64,000 bases of DNA from Montifringilla adamsi (lineage: Eukaryota; Chordata; Aves; Passeriformes; Passeridae). Below, piece by piece: positions 36,522 to 49,170 of this stretch; position 1 is the stretch's first letter; every line of letters begins with the position of its first letter. Both the position numbers and the translations under genes were made by a program. The notes under the pieces were generated by a model. That model ran no database searches. It was not told the origin of the DNA and was given only the letters and a program-made list of their open reading frames with translations. Location: contig JAGGNK010011225.1 in the NCBI GenBank assembly GCA_017590115.1, positions 2,047,387-2,111,386 on the forward strand, in the 5' to 3' direction.

Positions 36522-37720
36522 GATCACAGCCAATCTTTTATAACTTAATTTGATATGGTTTTTAGAATTACAAAAAAAAAAAAAATGTCTTTACTCTTCC
36601 AACAAAAGACTGATGGGAGTACCCAGAAAGGTATAACAGCAATTTGTGAAGCAGGTCATGGATTATTGTAATAGTTGCTGATACCAAAATTGATCTAGAT
36701 TGTACATTCCTGGTATCATTGGGGTGCCTGAACAGTCAAAGGCATATGATCACTGTAGTTATCTTTCAGCAATTTCTCTTTTTGGAGATAAAGACTTTCT
36801 GGTTTGTAGACATATCCTGAACACTTACAAAACTAGTCCTGTGTTTGGATTAGCTCCTCAAAAGTTTGCCCAATAAATCATAACTATCTCCTGTTTCACA
36901 GAGAATCTCAGTTTCCTCTAACAGATTTCCAGTTTCACTGAGCTTAATTCCTTGCTTACTACTCATTCATTTTCTATCCCCCAAGTTGTTTTACATTTCT
37001 CAGTGTGGCTCTGCTGATTAAGAGCTCCCCTGTGAATCCAGTGTAAAGCCAGCCTGTCTTTATAATTCCCTCTTCAAACAACCCTTAGATTATTCTTAAA
37101 AATTGCTGACAGTATTTGACATTATAACCAGCAATATTAAATACATGAAATTCATTTTTCTGTAGTTTGTATGTTTATGGTGCAACAGAAGCCATAATGC
37201 AGTTTGTTCTTGTGATCATTCCAGCCTATCCTTCACCATATATTTGAAACAGAACAGCAGTCTACAAGCAATTATGTGCAAAGCAGTAAGAAAGAAAAAG
37301 ATCCCATTTTTATCTCCAGCAGCTACATGGCATTATTACCAATAGCAAGGGTTTCCATTCAACAACACTGAAGCTCCACTGATGAAATACAGTGATGAAA
37401 TTTCATCAGAGCTAGGACAAATATTGATTCAAGCAGACAGATCCAGGCTGCATCCATCAAAGGCATCCTGAATAGGACAAAGACATGACAGAGCATTTCA
37501 CTGCATGGAGCACTCCCAAAAAGACTGGTAACTGAAAGCCAGTGCCCTAAAGGCAGAAGTAACAGACAATCATGAAGGGACTTAAAAAAACTTGCAGAGC
37601 AGACACTGACCAAAACCCTCAAAGTTAATGGCTCAGTTACAGCCTTGAAGATTGGGAGATGGTGAAAACTGACTGGCACAGATGTTTAGAACAGAATCAG
37701 CATCAGGGCAGAAACTTCTT

Positions 37721-37760
37721 TTTATAAATTTTATAAATTTATAAATTGTTATAAATTTTT
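37721..37760. repeat. TTATAAATT short tandem repeat
   Basis: Four to five imperfect copies of a 9-10 base TTATAAATT unit in AT-rich DNA. Confidence 0.85.
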
Positions 37761-40669
37761 CTATTTAATAAGCTCTACATGTGCTGCCTTTTTACTTAGG
37801 CTGAATTTATTATCCCCCAAATCTCCCTAGCTCTCAGATAAATCTCTTTCAGGTTATGAGGAGCACCTGGTTGTTTTTTTTTTTTTTGCTTCAAGTGTAT
37901 TATGACTCACACTACTGTCAAGTCTAGAGGCCTCTGCAGCCCTCAATAATGTTCTTTTCCTTAATATGACATTGGGTGATGCAAGTAATAGGCTGAAGAG
38001 GAATGAAGGGATAATATGGGAATAAGACTGCTAGCTTAGTGCAGGGGAACTGAGCCAGAACAGACATGCGAATATATACAGCATTAGCTAAACTGCCAAT
38101 GGAAATATTTGTTGCCATGTGCTGGGAATTGTTTTGGAGCATTCAGACGCATCAAACTACAGCCAGAGATTGCTGTAACCTTTTATAAGCAATTGTCTTC
38201 CTAACAGGCAGGAATTGGGCACTATTTAATTTACTGGTTTAGGAAGAGCCAGAGGAGGTTGATCATGTTTAATTTACTCTGAATATTTGATATTCTTTGT
38301 TGCTGACACATGATGGTTACTGGTGAGACAAATCAGATGGTATCCTGGATTAAATGTCTTCTCACCTCATAACAAAAACTATTTTTTGGGTTGAATTTAA
38401 AATGCCTTTTGTAAACATTCATATTGCTAATTAATACATTGGATATTACTTTTCCCCTTCATGTAAAAGACTCATAAAACTTTTATAAACTATTTGTCAT
38501 TTTAAAGGAATGATGGGTACATAATTTGTGTATGGTGCCAGGCATGACAATTCTGCATGTGGGATGCTGCAGAATCTCTTCACCATAGCAAAGAATCATA
38601 TGAAATTTCACACCCAGGATAAGAAGCTGAGAAATTTGCCTGTATTCAGCAGCTTGATTGCCAGAAGTGATACCTTAATTCAACTAAAAAAAAAAAGTAT
38701 GCAGGTGGATTTTTTAAAGTTTAGTCAAACCCCCTGACGTGATTAAGGTTTAGCAATGGGAATTAGTATATTGCTGAATCAGGGCCTCAGGGGATATAAT
38801 GGGACTTCCTTGATTATCTGTATTTATGTACACAAATACTGTAGAATGCTCATGACTTGTTTGCCCTGTTTAACAAGAAAGAGAGGATAAATTCCCATGG
38901 TAGAGGTCTTTTGGTTTGATGTAGCACATACTTTATTACCTAAGTTCTTGCAATAATTAAAATGTGTATCAAATGTGCCAGCAGGGTGAGGGGTTTTTTT
39001 CCCTTTTTCTTCTAAATGCATGGATTGGTTAAGCAATGTTTCTGTACTTTAATTAGACAATAGAAATCTATGAGATTGCCTTCATTTGGCTTTCAGCTGT
39101 TTACTTTGCATCAGTAAAATCCATACACTTTAAAGGAGATCTCAACTATAATTAAAAGTGTTATTGAACTAAACACAATTACCAATGTTTATCTCATTAT
39201 GTAACGCTGTTGGCACAAAATGCGGAATTCAAACGTGCTTTCTTTTTGGCATTGTTGTTTTGCAGAGTTTAAAACAATGCCTGTAATTTAATCAGGTAAT
39301 GAAAAATACTGTTGTCAGTCTTGGGAATATTTGGTGCCTTTTAAGTTCACATGTTTCTCTATGCTCTAGATATTGAGGCATGTCAAATCCAAAAGGCACA
39401 AAACTTGGAAATTAGACCCATAGATATTTTTCCCCAGTATATCTTCTACTGGAATTTGACATATGGAATTTTTATTCATTTGTACAAAAAGACAAAATAC
39501 CACCAGGTAATCTTCTAGCTGCTAAAAATATTTCGCTGAATTTTGCAATGTGAATTGATATTTATATAATATTGTATTATGCATGAAGTTCTTTTAAGCT
39601 CCAGAAATCCATAAAAAAGTTTGCATGACAAACATTTAGGCATATACAGCAAGCAGAAGTCAGGCACCTGTTCAAGACTTTCTTCTTTCCTCTTGTACTT
39701 ATAATGCCAAGAACTGTAGCAGATATTAAATAATGTGTAAAATACATAGAGTTTTCCTCTAAATAGAAATTTCTTGATTTTCAAGCTCATTTATTGTATG
39801 TGGAATCTCCAGTGACTGGAAGTTAAAATCCAGTGACACATGTCTAGCCAAGGTTTTCTGTAGATACGTCCTTTGGAGACTATCATCCTGATGGGAACCT
39901 GCAAGCTTTAGTTTCCCTCAGTCTCTTTTCCCCAATCTGTTCCAGTGCTCAGGGTTGGCCTGGTTCACTCCATCTTTCTCACGTCTTGATTTTACCTCCC
40001 CAACAGCCAGCACAGCACACACTAGACCCTCTTCCCATGCAACAGGCCCATTGCACAGCAGCACTAGGTACAGGGAAGGTTAGGACTCAGGTAGACTGAA
40101 GATATTCCCCATAAGAGCGTTTCAGTAGTCTTTGTCTTGTCATTTGGCAGAAAAACCAAATGAATTTCCATTCAAGTAAGTTATGAGATCTTGAGTCAGA
40201 CTTAAGAAAGACATGCAGACTTGAGCCTTACCTCATTCTGGATTGCACTGCACACCTGCACAAATACTGGCAATGACTAAACTCTGTTCAGACATGAGAT
40301 AGTAAAAGGTAAATTTTTCTCTCATATTTCTCAAAATTTTTACTTCTCTTAAGACTGTGCTTTTTTTGCCCATATCTTGTTAGTCCTGACAATGTTATGT
40401 ACATCCTCACTATCCTAACAGACCTTAAAATTGGCTCTTACAGAGTGGCTTTAATGAAAGAAATTAACCACTCTTACCTAGCTGTGCATAGTGCAGTTAA
40501 GGACTGGGGTTGAAAGATTGTAGAAGTAGATTTAGATTTTAATTAACTAAGCTCAAAACATTTCAAGTTCAAGAAAAATGAAACCTGGTGGAAAGATGGT
40601 TTGGGAACATAAGGTAGCCTTTTGGACACTGGCAGTCATATGTACTGCAGAAAGTTTTCTCACTAGTTA

Positions 40670-40674
40670 CTGAC
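40670..40674. repeat. Target-site duplication CTGAC, left copy
   Basis: CTGAC lies directly before the TG end of the LTR at 40675 and is repeated exactly at 41521-41525. Confidence 0.85.
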
Positions 40675-41520
40675 TGCCTTAGTTTGAATTTATGATGATA
40701 CTTTATTCCCTGATTGTCTGCTTTATGCCCAGAAATGGCTGCTGTAGCTTTAAGATAAACCCTGTAGCTTTAAGGCGTGGGGCAGGGAGTGTTGGCCTCC
40801 TGCCTGGTTTGATTCAAACTCTCTCCTTCCAGCATGCTCGGGCTGCAGCATTGACCAGGATGTCACATTATTCCTGTTGTTGGATTAGAAGTTTTTTTTT
40901 TTTTTTTTTTTTTTTAATTTCCCCTAGTCTAGAGGCTGTGCCAGGAATCCTTTCCACGGCTTTTTGTTTTGGGTTTTTTTTTTCCTTGAACTATTTCAGC
41001 TTGGTTTTTCTTTTTCTTTTCGGCCCATCCAGGGGGCTGGTGGGGAGGTCATCCCAAAAATGAGACCTCAGGGACGCTGAAACAATATGAGAAAAGACAC
41101 TAGAACCCACCAGCTACTCCTGCTGTGGGGAGGAGACTAGCACCAGAAAGATTTCCATCTATTCTGCCGGAGCGGCTGCGTGAACTCCCAGCCCTCAAAG
41201 ACAAAGAGGGCAGCAGCCATCTTCACCTCCCAGCAACCCAGTCTGGTGGGGGATGGGGTTTCAGGTTTAGCAATGTCAATAACTAGTGTTTATTCAATCC
41301 TTGTCTGTGCCTTGTGGGCATCCTTTTGGTTTTGTGGGGTTTTTTTTGGTTGTTGTTGTTAATGAACCTTTTGGGTTTTGTTTTTTTTTTTTTTTTTTTC
41401 ACTTTTACACACTGGTATTCATTTCCCTCATAGGCAAATGGGATTATTGAAACCCTTCTCTTTAGAGGAAACACTCATTACAGAGTGTTTTCTCCTAAAA
41501 TTTGTCTCTCAGCCGAGACA
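40675..41520 (+). mobile_element. Solo LTR, class III (ERVL-like) endogenous retrovirus
   Basis: An 846-bp element that begins TGCCTTAGTTTG and ends CAGCCGAGACA. Its ends form an imperfect inverted repeat (TGCCT/AGACA), and it is flanked by an exact 5-bp duplication, CTGAC, at 40670-40674 and 41521-41525. A 5-bp duplication is typical of ERVL elements, and a TGTCTTGGTTTG-like start is common in songbird ERVL LTRs. Inside are T runs at 40892-40915 and 41381-41399, and a GC-rich centre. The polyadenylation signal position after TTGTTGTTGTT reads AATGAA (41361-41366), one base from AATAAA, so it may be weakened. No gag/pol is present on either side, so it is a solo LTR. The 123-codon frame at 40692-41063 is incidental. 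Confidence 0.88.
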
Positions 41521-41525
41521 CTGAC
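41521..41525. repeat. Target-site duplication CTGAC, right copy
   Basis: Exact copy of 40670-40674, directly after the CA end of the LTR. Confidence 0.85.
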
Positions 41526-43011
41526 ACTCCAAAAGAGGCCATGCTAACAGTGACACTTGGTTTCACAGGCCACAGCATAAGAAAATAACTTTTAGGAGAG
41601 AAACTATTCTCAGATTGCAGTCAGTTGTAGTCTTGAACTAAAGCAACTGTAAGATAGATTGGTTATGCTGGTTTTTTACTAATGTAACTCCAGAGCTGTG
41701 CAGACATGCTGAACTTTATTAAAGGACCTTTGTTAACATGTCTCAACGGCCTATATTAATTGCTATATATTGTGTGAAAGGTATACTATCGCAGTGAGAT
41801 GAAATCTTACAGAAGCATCTGCATCATTTCTCACTGGTATCTTATATATACTGCAAGTGTAAGCAACACAACAGCCCTCCAAATAAGTTAAAGATAGATT
41901 TGCAACTTGTGGTAATGGACAGCCCCGAATGGCAGATCTGAACTGCAGATACCAGGGAAAAACTTCCATGTGTTACCCTCTCTTTTTCATCATCACAAAA
42001 GCTGAAGCAAGCTCAGAAGCTTCTAATGCCATGAATATTTGTGCATGTAGTTTCAAAACCATTTTTATCCAAAAATGCTGTAGTGGCAGTTCTCACACTG
42101 GGTGTGCGTAGATATATCGGACACATCATGATCTGTCAAACCATCTTCAGATACCATGTTTTCAGGCTCCTGGAGAAATGGGGAAAGGGTATTTTTGGGC
42201 TTTCTGGAGATATCAAAACAATATATCACATTTGGAAATTCTTCTTGCTAGACCATCAATTCTTTGTATTTGCTTTCATATGTAGCACTGGGAATTGGCT
42301 TTGGGTTTTTTTTGTTTAAATTTTTTTTTTTCTTGACATGGAATTTCCAGAGCAACTCTTCACAAAAATTTTCATTTTTCCATTTTCAAACATCTCTGTA
42401 TAAATTGAGCTCATTGGACCCTTCTACACAGTTTCAGAATTTATACAAAGTGTTTAATGTGAGTCATAGTTCTCATGTTTAATAATACAAATTAATGGGT
42501 GTATCCTGACCATCCCTTTTTTAGATTCAGTTTAAATGCACTGCTATTCAAAATATGTAGGCTTTTCTCTATTTGTGACTCATTATCCTGTCTGGTTTAT
42601 GGTCCTGTGGTTACTACTAGTTGCTTGTGAAGTATTCCATTATTATTACGTAAGATTTTGGAGCCCCATAGGTCATTCATACATCATTCACTTATTCCCT
42701 GTGAAAATGATACTTTAATAAACATTCAAGAAATTTAGAACGATGTATCTCTTTTGTGAGAAATGGATTTAAATAATATTTGTATTTTCAAAAAAATATA
42801 CTCCTGATGATGTTAGGTAAACTGAAATAGAAGGTGGGGGTTTGTGACTTTGGTTTTTAACCAGTAATTGAAATTGCCATTAAGACTACTTGTGAATGTA
42901 AGTCAGGTACTTACTCATACATCAGGGACATTTTTAAGATCCATTTTTAAAGTGGATTTAGTACTTTGTTAAATAATTTGTTTAAACTTATGAAATTCAT
43001 GTTATGTTTTG

Positions 43012-43034
43012 TGTATATATGTATATATATACAC
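43012..43034. repeat. (TA)n/(CA)n microsatellite
   Basis: Short alternating TA run passing into CACACA. Similar TA runs occur at 43328-43345 and 44323-44345. Confidence 0.85.
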
Positions 43035-43383
43035 ACATGTTATACAAGACTTCAGAGTTACTTCATCTTTTATGAAGATAAGGCTGATCGTCCAAGCTAC
43101 CTTTCAGAGAGAACCTGTCATGTAGTGAAATTTGTAAGGGCAAGTAGTTTGATCTGAAGTTTTTAAATTGTGTAGAATTAGAACTTCTCTTGCTTCTTCA
43201 AAGTAAATCTTGCCAGGGGAACTGAGCCACTCTGGTACCAGCAGAGAAGGGTCCTGCCCAGATGCTTTAATGGTGCCTACTGGAGAAAACAAACACCAAA
43301 GATGTTGCTGTATAAATCTTTGAGCCTGTATATATATAAATATATTCACACATATATAGTCATATAGCATACTAGACATCTCT

Positions 43384-43665
43384 CCTCAAGCTGCCTCTAG
43401 GGTATATGTTAGCTTTAGGATTCAGAGAACCACAGTCTACAGCTCAAGGTACATTGTGGCTGCAAAAGTAATGCGAGGGGGGTTGAGGCACTGCACCAAC
43501 ATTTCTCCTTCCACAGCTTTCCCATCTGGACCATCCAAGATGTTGGTGACCTCAGCCTCTGGCCCCAGCTGACATTAGGTTTAGAGTTCAGAGAACCACT
43601 CAGCCTACAGCTGCAGAGACCTGGGGGCTGCAAAAGGCATGTTTGGTTTTCTCCTTCTTCGTTTT
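43384..43665. repeat. Old two-copy duplication, about 166-bp period
   Basis: The block 43409-43468 matches 43575-43636 closely (shared TTCAGAGAACCAC, CTACAGCT and GGCTGCAAAAG in the same order). Weaker matches extend both ways: CCTCA..GCCTCT lies before each copy, and a TTTCTCCTTC...CCCAT block lies after each. This suggests a tandem unit of about 166 bp that has since diverged. Confidence 0.75.
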
Positions 43666-46600
43666 GCCCATATTCATTCTACTGTTATTTTCATTCTATT
43701 CGGATAGTCAGTAGCTTTAACTGTTGGAAGTTTTATGCATTAAGCTGAGAGGACAACTTTTCAAGATGGATGCATGCAGATATAAGTAAACCTTGGAGAC
43801 ATGGTAGAAACTCAAGAGAAAAAAGTAATAATCATAAGCATTAAAACTATTATGCCTTTCAAACATGGTTTCTTCACTCCCTTGCCCTGATATTTCACAG
43901 CCTGGGAGTCATTAATGAAGGCAGACCCTGTGTTCTATTTCACCACTAACTAAGCTACAGAAAGGCAGGATTGGGAAGAATGCCAGTACAGAAGTGCTTT
44001 TAGTGCCAGGGAAGAAAAAACCCTGGACAGTTGCTATTCAGGAAAAATGGTTCCTAATATGAGGTTACGTAGTAGGCTGGTTCCCTCAGCAATTTGCTGA
44101 CTGCTTTCAACTTTCACACGTCAGTGATAATAAAACATGAGTGGTGTTGAAATAAAGGTTCAAAATAGCACCACAGTCTTTTTGATGAACAGAAGTAGCA
44201 GAAAGGCAATAAAAGATTTAAATAAGGGACAGATAGTGCTGTATAATTAGAGACACAGATTAAAAAGTGCAGTGAAAGTCAGAAACTACTTCACAAAAAA
44301 GTAGCCTATGGAAAAGAGGCTTCCCATATATATATATAATATACATACTTTGCAATTTAATTAAAGACTATGTCTTCACACCCATCTATTTATTTATCTC
44401 CTGCTTTGCCACCTGTGGAACAATAGACATTTATCCTCACATCATTGTGGGAATAAGGGGAAAGTAAAGGCTCTTTTGGCTCTTTGAAAAAAGAAAGGAA
44501 AAAATTACCACCCTCAAGACAGATATCATCAAACTATAACATCTTTCTTATCCAGTTTGGCCTTGGGAACCAGACAAATGTCTTCTGTAGGATACAGGTT
44601 ACAATTTTACTAGTAAGAATTTTTTTAAATATATTCTCTCTTTTCACAAAGCTTTAAAAACCTCAGTTTGCTGTACAGAAACAAAAATCAGTATCAAGTC
44701 TGGGGGAAGGAGCACTTCAAAAATAATGAACAACTTAGCTACATGGTCCATTCACCATGTTGCCATCTGAGGAGCTATGAGTCTCTTACTTGGAACTGTG
44801 GCTTTAAAATGAGCATATGGGAATTAGGATGCTTATCCATCTGTCCTGCCCAAAGGAAGCTCAAGTACAAATTGACTCAGAGCTGTATTCTATGACATAC
44901 TTGTTTTATTCAGCTTTTTAAAACTCTCAGAACTCTCGCCCAGGAATATGGCTTACAAAAGACAGCAACAGATTGCTGTTTATCCTACTGGCTCCAAGAT
45001 TTTTATTGTACTGGGAATTGAGTTTAAAAGGTCTTTCTTCAATTAAACCCAGGCCCAAAGGCTGCTAGGTTGCCTTTGCAGCATCCAAGAAGAGTAGCCC
45101 AGATCTGGAATGGGTAATAGTAGCAGAAAACCTACCTCTGTGACTTAGTATTTTAGAGTGGGAACAACAGAGATGGAGCAACTTGGAGCTTTATTTGTGC
45201 CCACAGCTCAAAGGTTCCTGAAGAGGGAGATAGAGGTCTCATTGTTGACTGACTGACCTAGAAATTAACCCAGGTAAAGGACTAGACATGCACAGAACTA
45301 GATATGGGACTTGATATTTAAGACGTTAGTTATAATAGCAGAAAAAAAAAATTCTCTATCAGAAATAGATAGTCACTACAGAAATAGATATGTAAATTTT
45401 ATATGCAGGATGCAAGTATTTCCAGATTGTAAACTCCTGTCAAACACGTCCGTGGGACTCCATAAAAAAACTGTGTTTGCAAAGAAACAATCATATTTTC
45501 TATTATTTTTTAATTTTTCCTGTCTTGATACCACTAAGAAGACCATGACGAACACTGACATAATGTAGTCATCGACAAGGTAGATGTGTGTCCTTCATGA
45601 TGAAAGTGCAATATCCTATTTCAGACAGATCATGCAATGAACCCTAGAAATGACAATGGAGTTTTGTTTTGTTATTGGAACATTAGCTGTGAAGATGTTT
45701 CCTGCACAAGCCAGGGAGTGTTTCACACTTGAGAACCTTTGGTATAGAGGCAGGTCATCCTTGGTAGCCAAAGAATTTTGTGTATTTGTCTACCTAGACT
45801 CTTCAGATATCAGAAGTAGGAAGAATTACCAGGGAAATATTTGCATACTATGTGCAAGTTAGTACTTCTTGCTGAGGAAATGACAGCAGTCACCATATCT
45901 AGCCAGTTACCTGTGGTGTCTTTTATCTCTTCTTACAACTCAAATTAGATTCCTTTCCATTCACCAGAGTATTCTTAACCTACTTCATCCTGCAAACTGC
46001 TAAAGGCCTTAATTGCAAAAGAGTGATCAAGAGTGTTTTTAAATGTTTAAAGTCATCCAGAAGTCTCAATAGAAGCCTAGGAAGCAGAGGAAAGAATCTG
46101 TTACAAAATAAAAACACAGTAATGAATGTCTGATTAGTAATTTTAGTAGAAGCATTGAATCCACTGGTGTATCTATTAGATTTTTCTCTAAAATGTTTAA
46201 ACTAGTTTTGTACTGTATGAGCACTATTCTAGGACCTGCAAGATGACAGATTTTTATTCTGTACTTTTAGATCCAACATACCAGAATTATATAAGGTTTT
46301 AAAATTCTGTAATTGTTTAAGTTTCTGTGTTTATTTCTAACAGCTCTGTATTTTTTTGTTTATTATATATAAAAAAAATTGGTCTGTTATACTTGTACAA
46401 GTAAAACAATTATATGTATTATATATTATATGTAATTTGTTTTGAATGATAAGCCGTTATGAAAGAGTTCCTTTACTTTTAAAACATCTTCTTGTGTTTG
46501 GTTGACAAATAAGCTGTGCATAACATAGCCTGTTTAAACCATGCTGAAATTCCTATAGGATGTACCTGTCATAGAGTTTTTATATTTAATGTGCATAGCA

Positions 46601-46850
46601 GGAGGTACCCAGCATGGATATTAGCCATGTTCAGACATTCTGTTTCTTCACTATATTTCACATTGATTAATATAGTTTGTGAGAAATGTACTCTCCTATT
46701 TTTTTTTTCCTTTTTCTGTTCTCAAAGTATTCGTTTCTTCTAAAAAATACCACTTCATTCAACATTTACATTATGATAATTTTGATCTCATACTCAGCCT
46801 TTTAACTCTTTATTGACACAAGGGCTTCTGGGGAGAAGGTATGGTGTCCT

Positions 46851-46882
46851 GGGCAGGATAAGGGAGTCCTAGGGTAGGAGGG
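46851..46882 (+). other. Candidate G-quadruplex
   Basis: Four GGG runs at 46851-46853, 46862-46864, 46872-46874 and 46880-46882, with loops of 8, 7 and 5 bases. The loops are long, so stability is uncertain. Confidence 0.45.
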
Positions 46883-48597
46883 CAAGGACAGGAGGTCCTG
46901 CAGTCCACATGGCCCTGACAATATCTTCTGGTATGGCTAAGGAAGCTCTGTATTTATAGCTTCCATTGCAGCCTTATGGACAAAATTTGAGTTTATTCTT
47001 GAAAATTTGCATAGGTTGCTTGTGTTTGATTAATCTTTGTTGTTTCTCTCTGCTCCATAAAAATAATCCAAACAGCTGTCATGCTGTGTTTTAATGTCAG
47101 TAACGAGAATTGACCTAGAATTCCATAGCTTTTTGGTTTTATGCACAGGTTCTTATTGGTTACTTTTCATGTCAAGGGCAAGTGGCCATTGAAGACACCT
47201 GGCTAAGACTTTCAGCTGAGAATGTCAGCAGCCATGCCTGGAAAGAAGGAAGCCAGAGCAAACACCACCACCCAACTCTTCAGGGAGGAAATTTCATCAG
47301 CCCACAGCCAGAAAATATGTGACAGAGGAGCTTGGAAGCTTTTGTCATAGGTTACAGAGAACCTTTGGATGTCCCAATGGCCTCAAGGTGCTAGGGCAGT
47401 GGGAAGTCCTTCTGCAGCCACTCTGTGAGGAACATCCATGGCTTCTAGCCAATAGAAGAAAATTATCACCTGAGCTGATTGATCTTCAGGACATGGCAAT
47501 ACCAGAGTGCTGAGTGACAAAGGCACGGTTTCGGCAGAATAAAAGGATGTTTGGTTGGGTGTGCAGAAAAAATGAAGCAGATAATTTCCTGATTATCTTT
47601 GTGTTCAATTTTAAAACATATAGAAGCTGATTAGTAGCTGTAACATCCTAATGTGTTAGAGGCCCTGCACCATAAACCCAAGGTTTAAGTAAAGATAAGT
47701 AAATGCTATTAATTCAATTTACTTTTTCTTCTTAGTATTATTTTTACTACAATTCCAGTCTATTTTAAAAGAGAGAACTTGAATTTTTAATCTTGAGAGA
47801 GCTGTCTTGGTGTGGAAATGATTGAATTTTTCAAAGACTGGCAAAGACAATTTTCAATACCTATATGAAAAACTTGGTTCACATAAATATATCAAGCTCC
47901 AAGTATTCAGCATTTGCAATCCAGGTCCCCTAAAGGTCAGAATGAGCTGATAAAATGAGAGTAGGGTTTTCTTTACAGCTTGGTTATATTTGCCTTCTTG
48001 CTTTTCAATCTTTAGTGTAAATTGATTTATATTTGCAATATTTTCTATTTTCTAAACCTAGGATTATAGGGGTACAAATATTTGTTTTATTTTAAATAAA
48101 CCAAGATTTTTAGGCCTCAAATTGTTCTTTAGGATACTGTCAATTCAATTGCATGATCTGCTGTCTCATCTGACCCAGGGAAGCCATTGCTGCTTTCAGT
48201 ACGAATTCAACTTCTTAACATAGGCAGGAGCTTTTTCTTATCCTTATTTCAGTACTTGTCAGAAATGTGATTGATATTCTACAAATAAAGGAACAATTCC
48301 TGAATTGAAAACCTTACAGTATTGTTCATTTTCCCAGAGTCTGATAGCATTTCCCATTAGCTGTAACATCTCCTTTTCCTTTAGCATAAAGGAAGATACA
48401 TAGTGGCTACCCTTCCTTTCACCTTAGATGAATCTTACTAATACACTTTGGCTCATGAATTAAATTTTTTTGCTAATTCTGTAATTGCATCCAGGTGATG
48501 CTTTCTTCTGGAAAGTCGCTGTTGTTTCTCTTTGCTGCTGGCATCTAACAATCCTTGTAGCATTGCTAAGGAATGCAGACCTGCCAAGAAACAATAA

Positions 48598-48623
48598 AGT
48601 TGTCAAATGGTAGTTTGACAACT
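48598..48623. other. Perfect 10-bp stem-loop
   Basis: AGTTGTCAAA pairs with TTTGACAACT across the 6-base loop TGGTAG. About one such structure is expected by chance in a window of this size. Confidence 0.7.
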
Positions 48624-49164
48624 GCACACATGTATTATCCTGATAGTTTCAACACATTGCCACCTACCTAGCCAGCACCAGAAATTTTCATCCTTAAACA
48701 GTTAACACTCCATTCTCTTTCAATAATTTCTCAGGCTTAGATATACTCAGCTTGGTTCATACTCTTGGGCAGAAAAACAGTAGTCATATTTAAAAGATAT
48801 TTTTAAGAGCATCATTTAGTGTCATGTCAAAGTGGAAGAACCCATACTGTAACTCAATAAGTGTTTCATTTCAAATAGCCAATCAGAAGGATTTAGAGCA
48901 GACTCACTTCTCAAAATTATTTAGTGGTATTATTCATAGATAATATTTAAAATGTTTAGTTGCCGAAGTGGAAAGATTAGGTAAGTTTATTATTAGTAAA
49001 TATAGGAATGAAAAATAATACAAATCTATACTTGGCCTGTGTCAAGTTTAAAATTACTGTGGGCAAGTTAAAAACCCACAAACTTCTTTTATTGCTGTTG
49101 AAGCATTATATAACAGGTTTTAATTTTTGTAGTGTGCATATAAATATTATGTAAGATAGAAGAG

Positions 49165-49170
49165 CCTATC
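49165..49170. repeat. Target-site duplication CCTATC, left copy
   Basis: CCTATC lies directly before TGTTGCCCTG at 49171 and is repeated exactly at 49466-49471. Confidence 0.85.

Larger units (their letters stand above)
31001..40669. other. Unique non-coding DNA with possible conserved blocks, no gene seen
   Basis: No recognisable coding exon. Simple sequence includes an A/C-rich stretch with (CA)n at 36180-36345, an AT-rich TTATAAA repeat at 37721-37760 and a T run at 37874-37887. A TATAAAAG box lies at 33610-33617 with no supporting gene. An 18-bp tandem duplication at 36487-36521 repeats homeodomain-like sites. The stretches 38040-38540 and 38930-39420 read like conserved non-coding elements. 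The part 34640-35130 is richer in G and C than its surroundings, with no recognised content. Confidence 0.6.
41526..49164. other. Unique non-coding DNA, no gene seen
   Basis: No recognisable coding sequence. Contents: a diverged two-copy duplication at 43384-43665, several (TA)n stretches (43012-43034, 43328-43345, 44323-44345), a candidate G-quadruplex at 46851-46882, a G/C-richer part at 46810-47530 with no recognised element, AT-rich DNA at 46340-46445, and a 10-bp perfect stem-loop at 48598-48623. Confidence 0.6.

Noticed and set aside
40692..41063. 123-codon open frame
   Set aside because: It sits wholly inside the ERVL-type LTR and crosses its T run (poly-F). LTRs do not encode protein.
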